DNA of 64,000 bases from Sipunculus nudus (taxonomy: Eukaryota; Annelida; Sipuncula; Golfingiida; Sipunculidae), in the NCBI GenBank assembly GCA_026874595.1, contig JAPPUL010000081.1, positions 630,501 to 694,500 on the forward strand. The letters are read 5' to 3'. The position numbers were made by a program, and so were the translations under genes. This document shows, piece by piece, positions 27,979 through 38,614 of this stretch. The notes beneath the pieces are model-generated. The model ran no database searches. It worked only from the letters and a program-made list of their open reading frames with translations, and was not told the DNA's origin. Positions within the stretch are counted from its first letter, which is position 1; each line of letters begins with the position of its first letter.

Positions 27979-29214
27979 TTGAATAAGTATATACTAGATA
28001 ATGGCGTTAGGATATTATTAGATAAGATTTCATTTTTTAATACATTTTCATTGGGGATATGGGTTAATGTTGGGTCTTGCAGTGAGAGTGAGCTTGAGAA
28101 TGGTTATACACATTTTCTTGAGCATATGTTATTTAAGGGTACAAAGGAGCGTCACTATTTTGACATATCATATGAGATAGAGAGTCTTGGAGGGTATTTA
28201 AATGCATTCACGTCAAAAGAGTACACCTGTTTTTACGTTAATCTAGCAAACGAATATCTAGAGACAGGACTTAATGTTTTATGGGACATGGTGCATAATT
28301 CCACTTTGCCAGAGGCGGAACTTGAGAAAGAAAGGTCAGTAGTGCTTGAAGAGATAAAGGCAACTGAGGATAATCCAGAAGATTTTGTACACGACGTATT
28401 TGCAAGTAAGTTTTGGTCTGGCTGTCCACAAGGCTATCCGATACTTGGCAAAGCAAAGAATATAGCCAATTTAAAAAGAGAGAAACTGCTATCTTTTTTT
28501 AAAGAGCATTACAAACCTGAAAATCTTATAATATCAATATGCGGGTCATTTGATGAAACTTTATTTTTAAAACATATTGATAAGCTTGGAATAGGTGATA
28601 TTGGAAAGGAAACAGATAAACAAAAACGTTGTATTAAAAAGAGTGAAGTAAGCTTTGGCAAACATCATATAGAACGTAACACGTTAGAACAAATATATAC
28701 AGTAATAGGCTTTAAAACTTCGTCAAGGTATAGCGAAGCAAAATATGGGATACATTTATTAAGCAATATACTTGGAGATGGAAGTAGTTCTAGATTATTT
28801 GTTGAGCTACGTGAAAAGCTAGGTCTTTGTTATAGCATATATTCCTTTTGCAGTTTAAACTCTTATAATGGGCTACTTGGGATAAGCTATTCAACGAGCT
28901 ACCAAAACCATGAGAAGTTTTATGAATACTTAAAAAAAGAGCTTAAAGAGGTAGTTTTGGAGGGGATAGGTGCGAATGAGCTTGCCCGTGCAAAAGCACA
29001 GATGAATTCTAGCATGTTATTTTCGTACGAAAATCTTGAACAGCGTATGAATATAAATGCAAAGAATGAGCTTTTTTATAATAGAAAGATAAATCGAGAA
29101 GAGATAAAAGAAGAGATAGAAAAAGTGAGTTTGGATATGCTAAATGCTCTTGCAAGGGAGCTTTTAATACTTGATACGCACACCTTAGTAAGCCTTGGGA
29201 AAAGGAGTAAGTAA
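27979..29214 (+). CDS. M16 family zinc peptidase
   Basis: 411 residues, the usual size of the single-ring-half bacterial M16B processing-peptidase homologues. The inverted zinc motif HFLEH is at 45-49 and the downstream Glu lies in the SVVLEEIKATEDNPEDFVHDVF segment. Substrate unknown. It follows pnp by 66 bases, a neighbourhood common for this family. The start is TTG; GAGG lies rather far upstream (about 14 bases), and no better start was found. Confidence 0.9.
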   Translation: MNKYILDNGVRILLDKISFFNTFSLGIWVNVGSCSESELENGYTHFLEHMLFKGTKERHYFDISYEIESLGGYLNAFTSKEYTCFYVNLANEYLETGLNVLWDMVHNSTLPEAELEKERSVVLEEIKATEDNPEDFVHDVFASKFWSGCPQGYPILGKAKNIANLKREKLLSFFKEHYKPENLIISICGSFDETLFLKHIDKLGIGDIGKETDKQKRCIKKSEVSFGKHHIERNTLEQIYTVIGFKTSSRYSEAKYGIHLLSNILGDGSSSRLFVELREKLGLCYSIYSFCSLNSYNGLLGISYSTSYQNHEKFYEYLKKELKEVVLEGIGANELARAKAQMNSSMLFSYENLEQRMNINAKNELFYNRKINREEIKEEIEKVSLDMLNALARELLILDTHTLVSLGKRSK

Positions 29215-29374
29215 AAGCGTTATATAAATGAGCCAAAAGACTTACCATTTATTTAGTTTAACCTAATTTTAATTTTTTAAAAAAGAAATCCTTCTAAGTA
29301 AAATAAAGCAGTAATAGTTCTTATAGAAAAGGGCTTTAGACGACGAAAAACACTATAGAAGTAGAGGAATAGTA

Positions 29375-31102
29375 TTGCAAAGACAAAAATATATAAAATA
29401 CAGTAAAAAAGAAGAGCCTATAAAGATAATTCCGCTTGGAGGGTGTCAGGAGATAGGCAAAAATTGTACAGTAGTTGAGTATCAAGATGAGATAATAGTT
29501 ATTGATTGTGGAGTTATGTTTCCTGAGGCAAACATGTTTGGAGTAGACCTTGTAATTCCTGACATGAACTATATATACGAGAACACTTCAAAAATAAAAG
29601 CAGTCCTTTTAACACATGGTCATGAAGATCATATAGGAGCACTTGCCTATTTGCTTAAGAGAGTTAAAGTGAGTGTATATGGAACACAATTTACCCTTGC
29701 CCTTGTGAAAAATAAGCTACTTGAACACAACTTACAAGATGTAGACCTTAAAGTAGTAAATCATCGTGAGCCATTTGAGATAGGCAGTTTCAACATAGAG
29801 ATGATAAGAACAACACATAGTATAGCTGATTCCGCTGCCATACTTCTTGAAACACCCATAGGAAAGATTTTACATACAGGAGATTTTAAAATAGATCATT
29901 CACCGATAGATAATAAGAAATTTGACTTTTTTAAATTTGCCGACATAGGAGAAAAAGGCTTACTTTGCCTTCTCTCAGACAGTACAAACATTTCAAAAGA
30001 AGGCTCAACAGTATCAGAAAAGGGTATATATAAAAATCTACGCGAAACGTTTAAAAAAACAAAAGGAAGAATATTTCTAGCAACCTTTGCCTCAAACATC
30101 CATAGGATACAAATAATATTTGATCTTGCAAGAGAGTTCAATAAAAAGGTAGCAGTCTCAGGTCGCAGCATGGAAAACAACATTACTATGGCCCGTAAAT
30201 TAAAATATTTGACTTTTAATGATGATTTGCTAATCCCAAAAGAAGATTTAGAAGATATCCCTAAAAATAAAACAATATTAATAACAACAGGAACGCAGGG
30301 TGAGCCAATGAGCGCACTGTCGTTACTTGCCCACGAAAAGCATAAATGGCTTATGATAGAGGAAAATGATAGTGTTATAATATCTGCAAGTGTAATCCCC
30401 GGTAATGAGCGAGGTGTTTCTAAGATTATAAATAATCTACTAAGAGCAGGTGCTAATGTTATTTATGAGAAGTTTGAGGATATACATGTATCAGGACATG
30501 GATATCGGGAAGAACTTAAATTAATGCTTAGCCTAACTCGACCAAAATTCTTCATACCTGTACATGGAGAATATAAAAACCTTATATTACATGCAAAACT
30601 AGCACGTGAGCTTGGTATACCTGATATTAATATAAAGGTTATTGAAAACGGAGATGTTGTAGAGATACTTTCTGAGAGCATAAAAAAAGAACAAAGAGTA
30701 GATTGTGGCCTGGTATTTGTTGATGGGAAAGGCATAGGGGATGTTGGCAATCAAGTTATACAGGATAGAGAGGCTCTATCCAAAGACGGCATCGTTGTTG
30801 TTATTGTATCTATTGCAATATCTGGGAAAAAGAAGACATTCTCTACAGATATAGTCTCTCGTGGCTTTGTTTTCATAAAAGAATCAAGTACTATGTTTGC
30901 ACAGGCAAATAAAATAATAAATCAGCTTATAGCAAATGAGCTAAAGGATTCTAACGGTCTTAAAAATAACGGTCTTAAAAACGATACAATACAGTTTAGT
31001 ACATTAAAAACAAAAGTTAAAGATGGTATTAAAACCTTCTTCTACAAAGAGACTAAAAGAAAACCAATTATTATAGTTCGCATAATGAATAATTTATTAT
31101 AA
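29375..31102 (+). CDS. rnj: Ribonuclease J
   Basis: 575 residues. RNase J is a metallo-beta-lactamase-fold RNase with 5' exo- and endonuclease activity in mRNA decay and rRNA maturation. Motif 2 HGHEDH is at 81-86; IIPLGGCQEIGKNCTVVEY, HTGDFKIDHSP, SDSTN, FLATFASNIHRI and VSGHGYREELKLM are typical. The C-terminal domain is shorter but present. It starts at TTG with AGAGGA 7 bases upstream. Residues 525-537 include a tandem NGLKN NGLKN from a 15-bp duplication. With pnp nearby it gives the cell both 3' and 5' RNA-decay enzymes. It converges with the TPR gene, 11 bases apart. Confidence 0.95.
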   Translation: MQRQKYIKYSKKEEPIKIIPLGGCQEIGKNCTVVEYQDEIIVIDCGVMFPEANMFGVDLVIPDMNYIYENTSKIKAVLLTHGHEDHIGALAYLLKRVKVSVYGTQFTLALVKNKLLEHNLQDVDLKVVNHREPFEIGSFNIEMIRTTHSIADSAAILLETPIGKILHTGDFKIDHSPIDNKKFDFFKFADIGEKGLLCLLSDSTNISKEGSTVSEKGIYKNLRETFKKTKGRIFLATFASNIHRIQIIFDLAREFNKKVAVSGRSMENNITMARKLKYLTFNDDLLIPKEDLEDIPKNKTILITTGTQGEPMSALSLLAHEKHKWLMIEENDSVIISASVIPGNERGVSKIINNLLRAGANVIYEKFEDIHVSGHGYREELKLMLSLTRPKFFIPVHGEYKNLILHAKLARELGIPDINIKVIENGDVVEILSESIKKEQRVDCGLVFVDGKGIGDVGNQVIQDREALSKDGIVVVIVSIAISGKKKTFSTDIVSRGFVFIKESSTMFAQANKIINQLIANELKDSNGLKNNGLKNDTIQFSTLKTKVKDGIKTFFYKETKRKPIIIVRIMNNLL

Positions 31103-31113
31103 CTAATCCTTTT

Positions 31114-31935
31114 TCAAAATCTCTTTTGTATTTCCTTAATCTTGTATTCAGCATCATAATAGCTTTCTGCATCCACTTTGTATAAATCGTTATCTAAACT
31201 GCTCTTATAATATAGCTGTGCCTTCTCATATTTATGCTCCTCAAAATATATATCAGCAATCATCTTCTCGCATAATGCTGGCATATATTTAATTCCTAAA
31301 TTCTTGTAGGCTATAAAACTCTTATGAAACGCTTCAAGTGCCTCATTGCCCTTCTTTGCACTATATAAAACTATACCCAAATTATAATATGCCTCACTCA
31401 ATTTCTCTTGTATAGAAAACTTATTATATATGTCTATTGCTTTATTAAAGAAAAATTCACAATTATCAAAATCAAATAGCTTATAAAACAAATAGCCTAG
31501 ATTACAATATAATATCCCAAACTCTTCTCTTAAATTATCCATATCAACAAAGCCAAGACTTTGAACATAATATTGCTTAGACTTTTCATACTCCCCTATA
31601 TAATAATATATAACTCCTATATCGTTTAATGACTCACATATATAATAATCTATACCTACATTCTTCCTAATACTAAGCGCTTGCTCCCTATACTTAAGCG
31701 CCTGTTTATAATCTCTTTTTTTAAGTGTTATATATCCTAATATATTATATATATAACTTCTAACTATTTCGCTTAATTTGTCATTTAACAAAAGCCCTTG
31801 AAAATATTCAAGCCCTTGTTTATGTTCCCTACTTTCTATATAAGTATTTGCAAGCTCTTGCCATGTAACTATCTTTTCTTGTTCTTCTAACGTCATTTTT
31901 AACCTTATATTAAGCTTAGACTTGCTTATATTCAT
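31114..31935 (-). CDS. Tetratricopeptide-repeat protein
   Basis: 273 residues made almost entirely of about six TPR helix pairs (KQALKYREQALSIRKNVG, YYIGEYEKSKQYYVQSLG, LFDFDNCEFFFNKAIDIY, AKKGNEALEAFHKSF, EEHKYEKAQLYYKSSL). TPR arrays are protein-interaction scaffolds; the partner is unknown. There is no signal peptide. The longest frame starts at 31935 without a ribosome-binding site, whereas ATG 31896 (MTLEEQEKIVTWQ) has AAGG six bases upstream and is the likelier start. It stands alone at the end of the minus-strand block. Confidence 0.88.
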   Translation of the reverse strand: MNISKSKLNIRLKMTLEEQEKIVTWQELANTYIESREHKQGLEYFQGLLLNDKLSEIVRSYIYNILGYITLKKRDYKQALKYREQALSIRKNVGIDYYICESLNDIGVIYYYIGEYEKSKQYYVQSLGFVDMDNLREEFGILYCNLGYLFYKLFDFDNCEFFFNKAIDIYNKFSIQEKLSEAYYNLGIVLYSAKKGNEALEAFHKSFIAYKNLGIKYMPALCEKMIADIYFEEHKYEKAQLYYKSSLDNDLYKVDAESYYDAEYKIKEIQKRF

Positions 31936-32040
31936 ATATAATAATTATTTACATTAAATAATCAAAGATACTTTACTAAAAGCTAAGAACCTACTCAAAA
32001 ATAAATTATTACTATTACTAAATTATTACTCTATTACAAA

Positions 32041-33732
32041 TTAGTTTATATTCTCAACAGCATCTAGTTTAATGCCTCTTATCCTGTCATAGAAAAACAT
32101 TAAAAATACATAATATGGTATAGCAATCATATATAACCATATAGTTTCAAATTCAATAGTTACATACGCCCATGACAAAGAGACACTGTATTGTGCAATA
32201 TCTAAAATTAACCTTCCAACCCATTCTATTAGTCCTACAACTATTTCTATCAAACTTGGCAAAGAAATCAATGACAAAACCAATGTCATAACCGAAAAGA
32301 CTATTGCCAATATCACTAACCCCTGGACCAAAGGTACTATTAATATATTTGCAAGAAACCCTACAAGTGAATACCCTTTAAAATAATATATAATTATCGG
32401 TATTATAAACACTTGGGCTGAGATGCTCATGCTTAAAACTCCTACCAAAAATAATATTATATTCCTAACATATTTATAGCCTCTATTCTCTTTATTCCCT
32501 GCTTTAAATATTATTTTTCTAAACCATGAATTTAGCCTCTCTCCATATGTCAATATCCCAAATGTTGCCAGAAATGATAATTGATAACTTATATGAAATA
32601 AGTATAATGGGTCTAGCAAAAGCGATATAAAAGCCGCTACGAATAGGCTGTTATAATGATTTTTATCCCTATCAAAAATAAATACCAAAATAAAACAAAA
32701 ATACATTATAACTGCGCGTAATATAGATGCCTTATACCCCACTACACCCATATAGACTATAAGTGCAACTCCGACTACTATAACTATTACACGCCTTTTT
32801 AAGCCTAATAGCCGTAATAATAAGTAAAATGTTAAGCCTATCATCCCCACATGCATACCAGATATTGCAAGTACATGCATTATCCCCGCTTCTTTGAATA
32901 TATCACGCATTTTAGATGTTAACCCTTCCCGCTTACCCAGGATCATCGCTTGTAATAACGCATCTATATCTTTTGATATGTTTTTTTCATATTCTCTGGA
33001 TAGATAATCTCTTATATTATTTACAAACCCCCTATAGCCTCCTAAAAGCCCTTCCTCCCCCACCTGGGATACCTTCTTAACTTGCTTTTTCCTATAGGGA
33101 TAGCTTAAGTAGCTTACTCCTCTGTCCTGTAAATACTGTCTATAATCAAATCCACCTATAACATCAAGCTCTTTTACTGTCCTTGCTTTAGCCCAAACTA
33201 CAACATAATCTCCAAGCTCAAGTCCTTCCAATATATAACGACTCTTTACAAGTATATCTCCTTCTGCCAAAAATGTTTCTAACCCCTCAAGTTTTACCCC
33301 CTCTACATTAACAACATATTCTTGCCTCTTATAACTACCTCGCTTACTACCACTCCCTTCCTTCATACCATCCCTATCACTTGAGCCCCTACCCTCTACT
33401 ACCTTTACCTTAGGGTAACTCGTTACTCGTCCATAAAAACTCTCTAGCTCTTGGCTTTGTACCCTTAGATTTATTATCCCTTCATGCGTATAGCTCGTTC
33501 TATATTCATAATAGCTTAAAAACAAAAAGAATAGACTTAATAAAAATAATAGCTTAGATAATTTACTATCAATAAACTTATATATTATTAATAACAATAT
33601 CAGGATAAGAAAACCAACTACATATGCTAATTCCCAACTTACGATATCTGTATATCTACCAAGCAATATACATATTATATAAAGCATTAGATACCTATAA
33701 ATAGGCAGTTTACTCCACTCTCTTATTACCAT
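32041..33732 (-). CDS. comEC: ComEC/Rec2-family DNA-uptake channel protein
   Basis: 563 residues. ComEC forms the inner-membrane channel through which single-stranded DNA enters during natural transformation. There are N-terminal membrane segments, a soluble DUF4131-like domain (about 80-230), and a competence domain with the signature HVLAISGMHVGMIGL and many membrane helices. The C-terminal metallo-beta-lactamase-like nuclease domain of longer family members is absent. Uptake of relatives' DNA would fit the mosaic surface genes of this window, but no other com gene is visible, so competence is only a possibility. Confidence 0.92.
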   Translation of the reverse strand: MVIREWSKLPIYRYLMLYIICILLGRYTDIVSWELAYVVGFLILILLLIIYKFIDSKLSKLLFLLSLFFLFLSYYEYRTSYTHEGIINLRVQSQELESFYGRVTSYPKVKVVEGRGSSDRDGMKEGSGSKRGSYKRQEYVVNVEGVKLEGLETFLAEGDILVKSRYILEGLELGDYVVVWAKARTVKELDVIGGFDYRQYLQDRGVSYLSYPYRKKQVKKVSQVGEEGLLGGYRGFVNNIRDYLSREYEKNISKDIDALLQAMILGKREGLTSKMRDIFKEAGIMHVLAISGMHVGMIGLTFYLLLRLLGLKRRVIVIVVGVALIVYMGVVGYKASILRAVIMYFCFILVFIFDRDKNHYNSLFVAAFISLLLDPLYLFHISYQLSFLATFGILTYGERLNSWFRKIIFKAGNKENRGYKYVRNIILFLVGVLSMSISAQVFIIPIIIYYFKGYSLVGFLANILIVPLVQGLVILAIVFSVMTLVLSLISLPSLIEIVVGLIEWVGRLILDIAQYSVSLSWAYVTIEFETIWLYMIAIPYYVFLMFFYDRIRGIKLDAVENIN

Positions 33733-33806
33733 CTAACTTTACCATATGGGTTTAATCACTCAGTTTAACCATCTGAACCGAAGCCCTACTAATAACTTTC
33801 CCCTTT

Positions 33807-36800
33807 TTAATCCTTGCCTTTATTCTCGCACATTAAATATCCACACATATAACAATCCCCTTTACTTGCATTCCTTGTGTGAAAGTAAGCTTTTGCATCT
33901 TCTCCCGCTTTAAAACCTCTTTCTATCTCCGATAACCTCTTTCGTAACTCTTGCTTTACTTCTCCTTCGTATGCTCTTGTTTTATTTATTATTGGAGATA
34001 TCTTGTCTATTGCACAGTAATATAAACTCGATTCTACCGCCTCTTCTAAATTAATTCCATACAATAAACTAACTACTAGCCAATATATTTCCATCTGTAC
34101 CCTATAGCGATTATCACTCTCTTTTATCTTACCTTCTATGGCTCTACTTCTATTTATTCCATCTTTATTTATTCCATCTTTAAACTTGTGTGTCTTATAA
34201 TCTATAACTTGAAAAACACCTTCTGGACTCCTATATACCTTGTCTATAATCCCCTCTAGTAATGTCTGCCCTAGCTTATAACTAAAGGATAATTCGTTCT
34301 TGTCATAATCTCCTGCATTTGTTCCTTCTAGCTCTTTTATATTTTTATATACTTTCGAATTTAGAAAGTTTTTTGTGTATTCTAATACCTTAGCCTTTAC
34401 CTTCTCTACACTATCTTCATCATACAACAATAACTGCTTCTCAAGTTTAAGGCAAATTAATACAAACTTCTCCACTGTGGCAAAACCAATATCAACATCC
34501 TCAAGCCCCGCCTTATATGATTCATAGCCCTCAAGTACTTTATGCACTAAGTTTCCCACTATGTTTAACGGTAGCTCATCTTTTCCTTCTACCCACTCTC
34601 CCCCTTCTATATTATCATATTTCAATTCTTTATAAAAACTGCTGTATAACCTATGTTCCTCTGATTCCTTTATCCCTAATAAAAATCTATAATAATATTT
34701 CCTTAGACACTGATTGTAAACCAAAAATGATGTGGGCGTTAGCCTGTCCAATAACTCATTCCCCTTAAAACAGCTTAGTTTTACCTCTTTAGCTATTCCT
34801 TCATTTTTAGCTATTCCTTCATTCGCCTCCTTAATATCTTCTGAAACTCCTTCAGCATTTGCACCCTCTTTAACTGCATAATTTAAAAGCACTTTAAATA
34901 CATAATCATCCTTACTGAAGACCTCCTCTGCATATTCCTCCTCTCCATCCTCAGCCTTATCCTTATCTACAAACCCTCTCAACCAGCTCCTTAATTCCTC
35001 ATTCACAGTATATAATATGTAAAATAAATAATCTGCCCAACTTGTACTCGTCCTTACATCGTAAAAACCATTAGGCTCCAATATTATTTGACTTGATAAA
35101 ATAAGCTTCCTTTGTGCTCGGGTCAGCGCAACGTATAAAAGACGTTTGAGCTCGGATATCTCTTCTTTTGTTTCTTCATATCTAAGATAGTTATACAGTA
35201 TATTTTCTAATCCCAACTTCGACCTTTCATTCTCTTCTACAAAAGATTTAAGCACTATACCAAAAGCTTCATCTATATACACATTCTCTTTACTAACATG
35301 TCTTTGCAACCCAAGATTTGGTATTATTACTACCGGATATTCCATCCCCTTTGATTGATGTATTGTTGTTAGTACTACTTTGTCTGACAATAAATCATAA
35401 CCAAGATTATTATCCCTACCTTCTGATAACCTATATATATACTCTATTACCTCTTTTAAGGTACTTTCCCCTTCCGACAATACAAAATCTTTAAGCTTTA
35501 ATAATAATATTCGAAGTCGCTCATTTGCTATATCTCCCCCATCCAGACTCGATAATACTACCCTATATTTACTCCTTGTAAGAAAACCATTTAATAGCTC
35601 GTCTGCTCCTAACTTGTTCCTTTCTACTCTATAATATTTTAATAATTTTGAAAGACGGCTTATCTTTTGTCGCTCTTCTTTTTCCAAGAACTCATTCTCT
35701 TCGTAGTTTGAAAAACCTCTTAATACGCTTTGTCTAATATATCCTCCTCCTAAAGATACTTCCTCCTTCCTATAAGTTAAATATAAAAGGCTTATATCTT
35801 TTATCCCGCAGAATGGTGACCTTAATACGCTTGTTAGTGCTTTTTCATCTTCTTCGTCATTTAATAGCTTTAATATGTTTAAACTATCTACTATCTCTTG
35901 GCTTTTATAAAAATTAGCGTCTCGTTGTTGGACATAAGGTATGCCCGCTTTTGTTAATGTATTTGCATATATTTTGACTTTTGTCATTGTTCGAAAAAGA
36001 AGTACTATATCTCCATATTTACAAAAACCCTTTAATACCATATCTTTTATCCGCTTAGATATACCATCAGCTTCTTTTTCAAGACTCTTTTTTCCCTCAT
36101 ACAACAGTATTTCTACTCCAACATCATCTACATCCCCTTCTACAAAGCCAGCCCCGCCAAACTTACTAGACGCATATCCTGGCTCATAAGACTCATAGGA
36201 ATATCTCATAAGCTCATTAAATACCATATTATTATAGGATATTATGTCTTTTCTACTACGATAGTTATTATTTAGATTTATTGTTATGTCTGTTTCCTTC
36301 TTTAAATCAGCAAACATCTTCATATCCGCTCCTCGAAATCTATATATTGATTGCTTCTCATCCCCTACCATAAAGAAATTTATCCTGTCTCCTTCTTCCC
36401 TACCTTCTACATTCAATAAACCTCGTAAAAGCTTCATCTGTTGCTGATCTATATCCTGTACCTCATCCACCATAAGGTAGTTTATCTCGTTCCTTATTGC
36501 CAAACTAGAAAAACCATCTCCCACCCCAACTACTAATTCTAATGCTCGCTTTTGCATCTGTCCAAAAGTTAGACTATTGCCATTTATCCAGTCATATAAT
36601 ATCTTATCCCTTAAATTACCTTCTAAAAGCCAGCCTCTAAGCATTTCGTATAATTTAACTACTAACTTAGTTACCTCTCTATCTAATGTTATATCAAAAT
36701 CTTCTGTCTTAAATAAAGCCTCCGGTAATCTCCAAGATATTAGATTCGCAAACCTTGTGTAGGTTAACTTTAGCTTCTTTGCCGCTTTTTTATCTATACC

Positions 36801-37655
36801 TTTTAACAGTACCTTATTAGAGTCTTCATAGGCATAGATAGGCTTTAAAAGCCGATACGTTATATCCTCAGACTTACAAGAGAATAAGAGCTTAAGAGAC
36901 TCTAACAACTCATTTATATTCCCGTTCTTTTCCTCAACACCAAATAATCCATCTTCTAACTCCATCTCAAAAACACTGTACTCTTTTGCAATATCTATAC
37001 GCCTTTCTACAAACCTAGATGCCGCCTCCCTTCGTCGCTTTAAAAGAGTTTCTTCTAAATCTTTTGACTCTATATATTTATACTCCCACCCTTGCCCTTC
37101 ATTAATCAATAGATCTGTCAACATCTTTATGATTTGTCTTGGAGAATAATAGCTTAATATCCTCTTTATAACTTCTCTAGCCTCCAAAGAGCCTTTATTC
37201 TCAACTATATTTTCAAACTTATCTTTTATATAAATTTCAAGCCTATATAAAAGGTAATCTTCATCTAGTACATAGAAATTAGGATCTAGTCCAAGCTCAT
37301 AGGCATTCTCACGAACTATTTTTGCACAGTATGAGTGTATCGTCGATATGTTTACCCTATTATAAGAGCGCTTTAGCGTATTCCAATATTCAAATTCATC
37401 CCCTTCACTACACTCAAGACGCTTTACTAGCCCATTATATATCCTTTCTCGCATCTCGTTTGCTGCCTTGTCTGTAAACGTCATTGCAACTATTTTAGAC
37501 GCATTAAGACGCTTCTTATCTAATATATTTAGGTATCTTTCTACCAACACTGCCGTTTTTCCTGTCCCCGCTGAGGCATTTACATAAACACTCTTTTCTA
37601 TCTCTTCTACTGCTTTTTGCTGCTCATCATTTAATCCTATTTCGTATCCCGACAA
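33807..37655 (-). CDS. UvrD-family helicase fused to PD-(D/E)XK nuclease (AddA-like)
   Basis: 1282 residues. The helicase part has Walker A NASAGTGKT (26-34), MTFTDKAANEMRERI, YLMVDEVQDIDQQQM, FFMVGDEKQSIYRFRGADM, TIHQSKGMEYPVVIIP and LLYVALTRAQRKL, all superfamily 1A motifs. The C-terminus is a RecB-like nuclease (NQCLRKYYYRFLLGI, FQVIDYKTHKF) ending with a Cys cluster (GDCYMCGYLMC). Together with the upstream Cys this could hold a Fe-S cluster as in AddB and Cas4. The architecture is AddA-like, for double-strand break processing, but no AddB or RecC partner is adjacent. Two perfect tandem duplications (15 and 18 bp) lie inside the coding sequence. Confidence 0.9.
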   Translation of the reverse strand: MSGYEIGLNDEQQKAVEEIEKSVYVNASAGTGKTAVLVERYLNILDKKRLNASKIVAMTFTDKAANEMRERIYNGLVKRLECSEGDEFEYWNTLKRSYNRVNISTIHSYCAKIVRENAYELGLDPNFYVLDEDYLLYRLEIYIKDKFENIVENKGSLEAREVIKRILSYYSPRQIIKMLTDLLINEGQGWEYKYIESKDLEETLLKRRREAASRFVERRIDIAKEYSVFEMELEDGLFGVEEKNGNINELLESLKLLFSCKSEDITYRLLKPIYAYEDSNKVLLKGIDKKAAKKLKLTYTRFANLISWRLPEALFKTEDFDITLDREVTKLVVKLYEMLRGWLLEGNLRDKILYDWINGNSLTFGQMQKRALELVVGVGDGFSSLAIRNEINYLMVDEVQDIDQQQMKLLRGLLNVEGREEGDRINFFMVGDEKQSIYRFRGADMKMFADLKKETDITINLNNNYRSRKDIISYNNMVFNELMRYSYESYEPGYASSKFGGAGFVEGDVDDVGVEILLYEGKKSLEKEADGISKRIKDMVLKGFCKYGDIVLLFRTMTKVKIYANTLTKAGIPYVQQRDANFYKSQEIVDSLNILKLLNDEEDEKALTSVLRSPFCGIKDISLLYLTYRKEEVSLGGGYIRQSVLRGFSNYEENEFLEKEERQKISRLSKLLKYYRVERNKLGADELLNGFLTRSKYRVVLSSLDGGDIANERLRILLLKLKDFVLSEGESTLKEVIEYIYRLSEGRDNNLGYDLLSDKVVLTTIHQSKGMEYPVVIIPNLGLQRHVSKENVYIDEAFGIVLKSFVEENERSKLGLENILYNYLRYEETKEEISELKRLLYVALTRAQRKLILSSQIILEPNGFYDVRTSTSWADYLFYILYTVNEELRSWLRGFVDKDKAEDGEEEYAEEVFSKDDYVFKVLLNYAVKEGANAEGVSEDIKEANEGIAKNEGIAKEVKLSCFKGNELLDRLTPTSFLVYNQCLRKYYYRFLLGIKESEEHRLYSSFYKELKYDNIEGGEWVEGKDELPLNIVGNLVHKVLEGYESYKAGLEDVDIGFATVEKFVLICLKLEKQLLLYDEDSVEKVKAKVLEYTKNFLNSKVYKNIKELEGTNAGDYDKNELSFSYKLGQTLLEGIIDKVYRSPEGVFQVIDYKTHKFKDGINKDGINRSRAIEGKIKESDNRYRVQMEIYWLVVSLLYGINLEEAVESSLYYCAIDKISPIINKTRAYEGEVKQELRKRLSEIERGFKAGEDAKAYFHTRNASKGDCYMCGYLMCENKGKD

Positions 37656-37723
37656 ACAACTTTACCTTCCTTCCTTTTTTTCCTTCCTTAAACTATATTA
37701 TAAAAACTTCTCTATAAAAACTT

Positions 37724-38614
37724 CTAAAAACTGCCCAGAAACTGTATCTCACATTCCATGTCTATCTCTCGTTCTGCCTTCACCTTCCCCTTTACATAAT
37801 TTATTAGCTTTAAAACATCTTCTGAACTCCCTACTCCGCCATTTATTATGAAATTAGCATGTTCCTCTGATATCTTTACATCTCCAAAGTCCTTTCCCTT
37901 TAGACCTACCTCATCTATTAGCTTACCCGCGGGTAGCCCAAGTTCATAATCATTCTTAAATACACAGCCCGCACTCCTATACCTATATTGCTTGCTTTTA
38001 ACTCGATGCTTCTTATTCTCTAGCATCTTTTCCCTAATCGCTTCCTTCTCTCCCCAAACAACAGCAAAATATGTTGCGTATATCTTATCTGACAAACGCT
38101 TTTGGAAAACGCTTTCTTTATAACTATATTTAAGTTCCTCCCCTTCATACACCCTCCACCTAAGACTTTCATAATCTAGAACCTCAACCTCTTTTACTAT
38201 CTCTTCCATACTCCCCCCAAACGCCCGGGCATTCATATACGTCGACCCCCCAACCGTTCCAGGCATCCCATACAAAAACTCAAAACCTCTTATCCCATGT
38301 TTTAGACAATATAAAGATACATCCGTATTACTACAGCCCGATTCAACCACTAATATATCTCCTCTTCGCTCTATTTTTGACATTTCTATTGTGATTATTG
38401 CCCCGCCTTCGTAGTATTTATCTCCTATCAAAACGTTACTTCCCGCCCCTATTACAAAATGTGGGAGTCTCTTTCCTTTTATGTAGCTAAAACTTTTTAG
38501 AAACTCCTCCCGATCCCTTGGCTTTAAGATATACTTTACTACCCCGCCTATTTTAAATGTAGTTGCATCAGCTATTGACACATTCTCTTGAATCTCCATC
38601 CTTTTGCATCCCAC
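37724..38614 (-). CDS. murB: UDP-N-acetylenolpyruvoylglucosamine reductase MurB
   Basis: 296 residues. MurB makes UDP-N-acetylmuramic acid for peptidoglycan (EC 1.3.1.98), using FAD and NADPH. The FAD-binding motifs FVIGAGSNVLIGD and YGMPGTVGGSTYMNARAFGG are clear, as are PAGKLIDEVGLKGKDFGD and the catalytic-Glu region SEEHANFIIN. The position of the catalytic Ser (SAGSxFKNP) is Cys217 here (RSAGCVFKN). The frame starts at GTG 38614; ATG at residue 6 is an alternative, and neither has a well-spaced ribosome-binding site. It lies upstream of the helicase gene on the same strand. Confidence 0.95.
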   Translation of the reverse strand: MGCKRMEIQENVSIADATTFKIGGVVKYILKPRDREEFLKSFSYIKGKRLPHFVIGAGSNVLIGDKYYEGGAIITIEMSKIERRGDILVVESGCSNTDVSLYCLKHGIRGFEFLYGMPGTVGGSTYMNARAFGGSMEEIVKEVEVLDYESLRWRVYEGEELKYSYKESVFQKRLSDKIYATYFAVVWGEKEAIREKMLENKKHRVKSKQYRYRSAGCVFKNDYELGLPAGKLIDEVGLKGKDFGDVKISEEHANFIINGGVGSSEDVLKLINYVKGKVKAEREIDMECEIQFLGSF

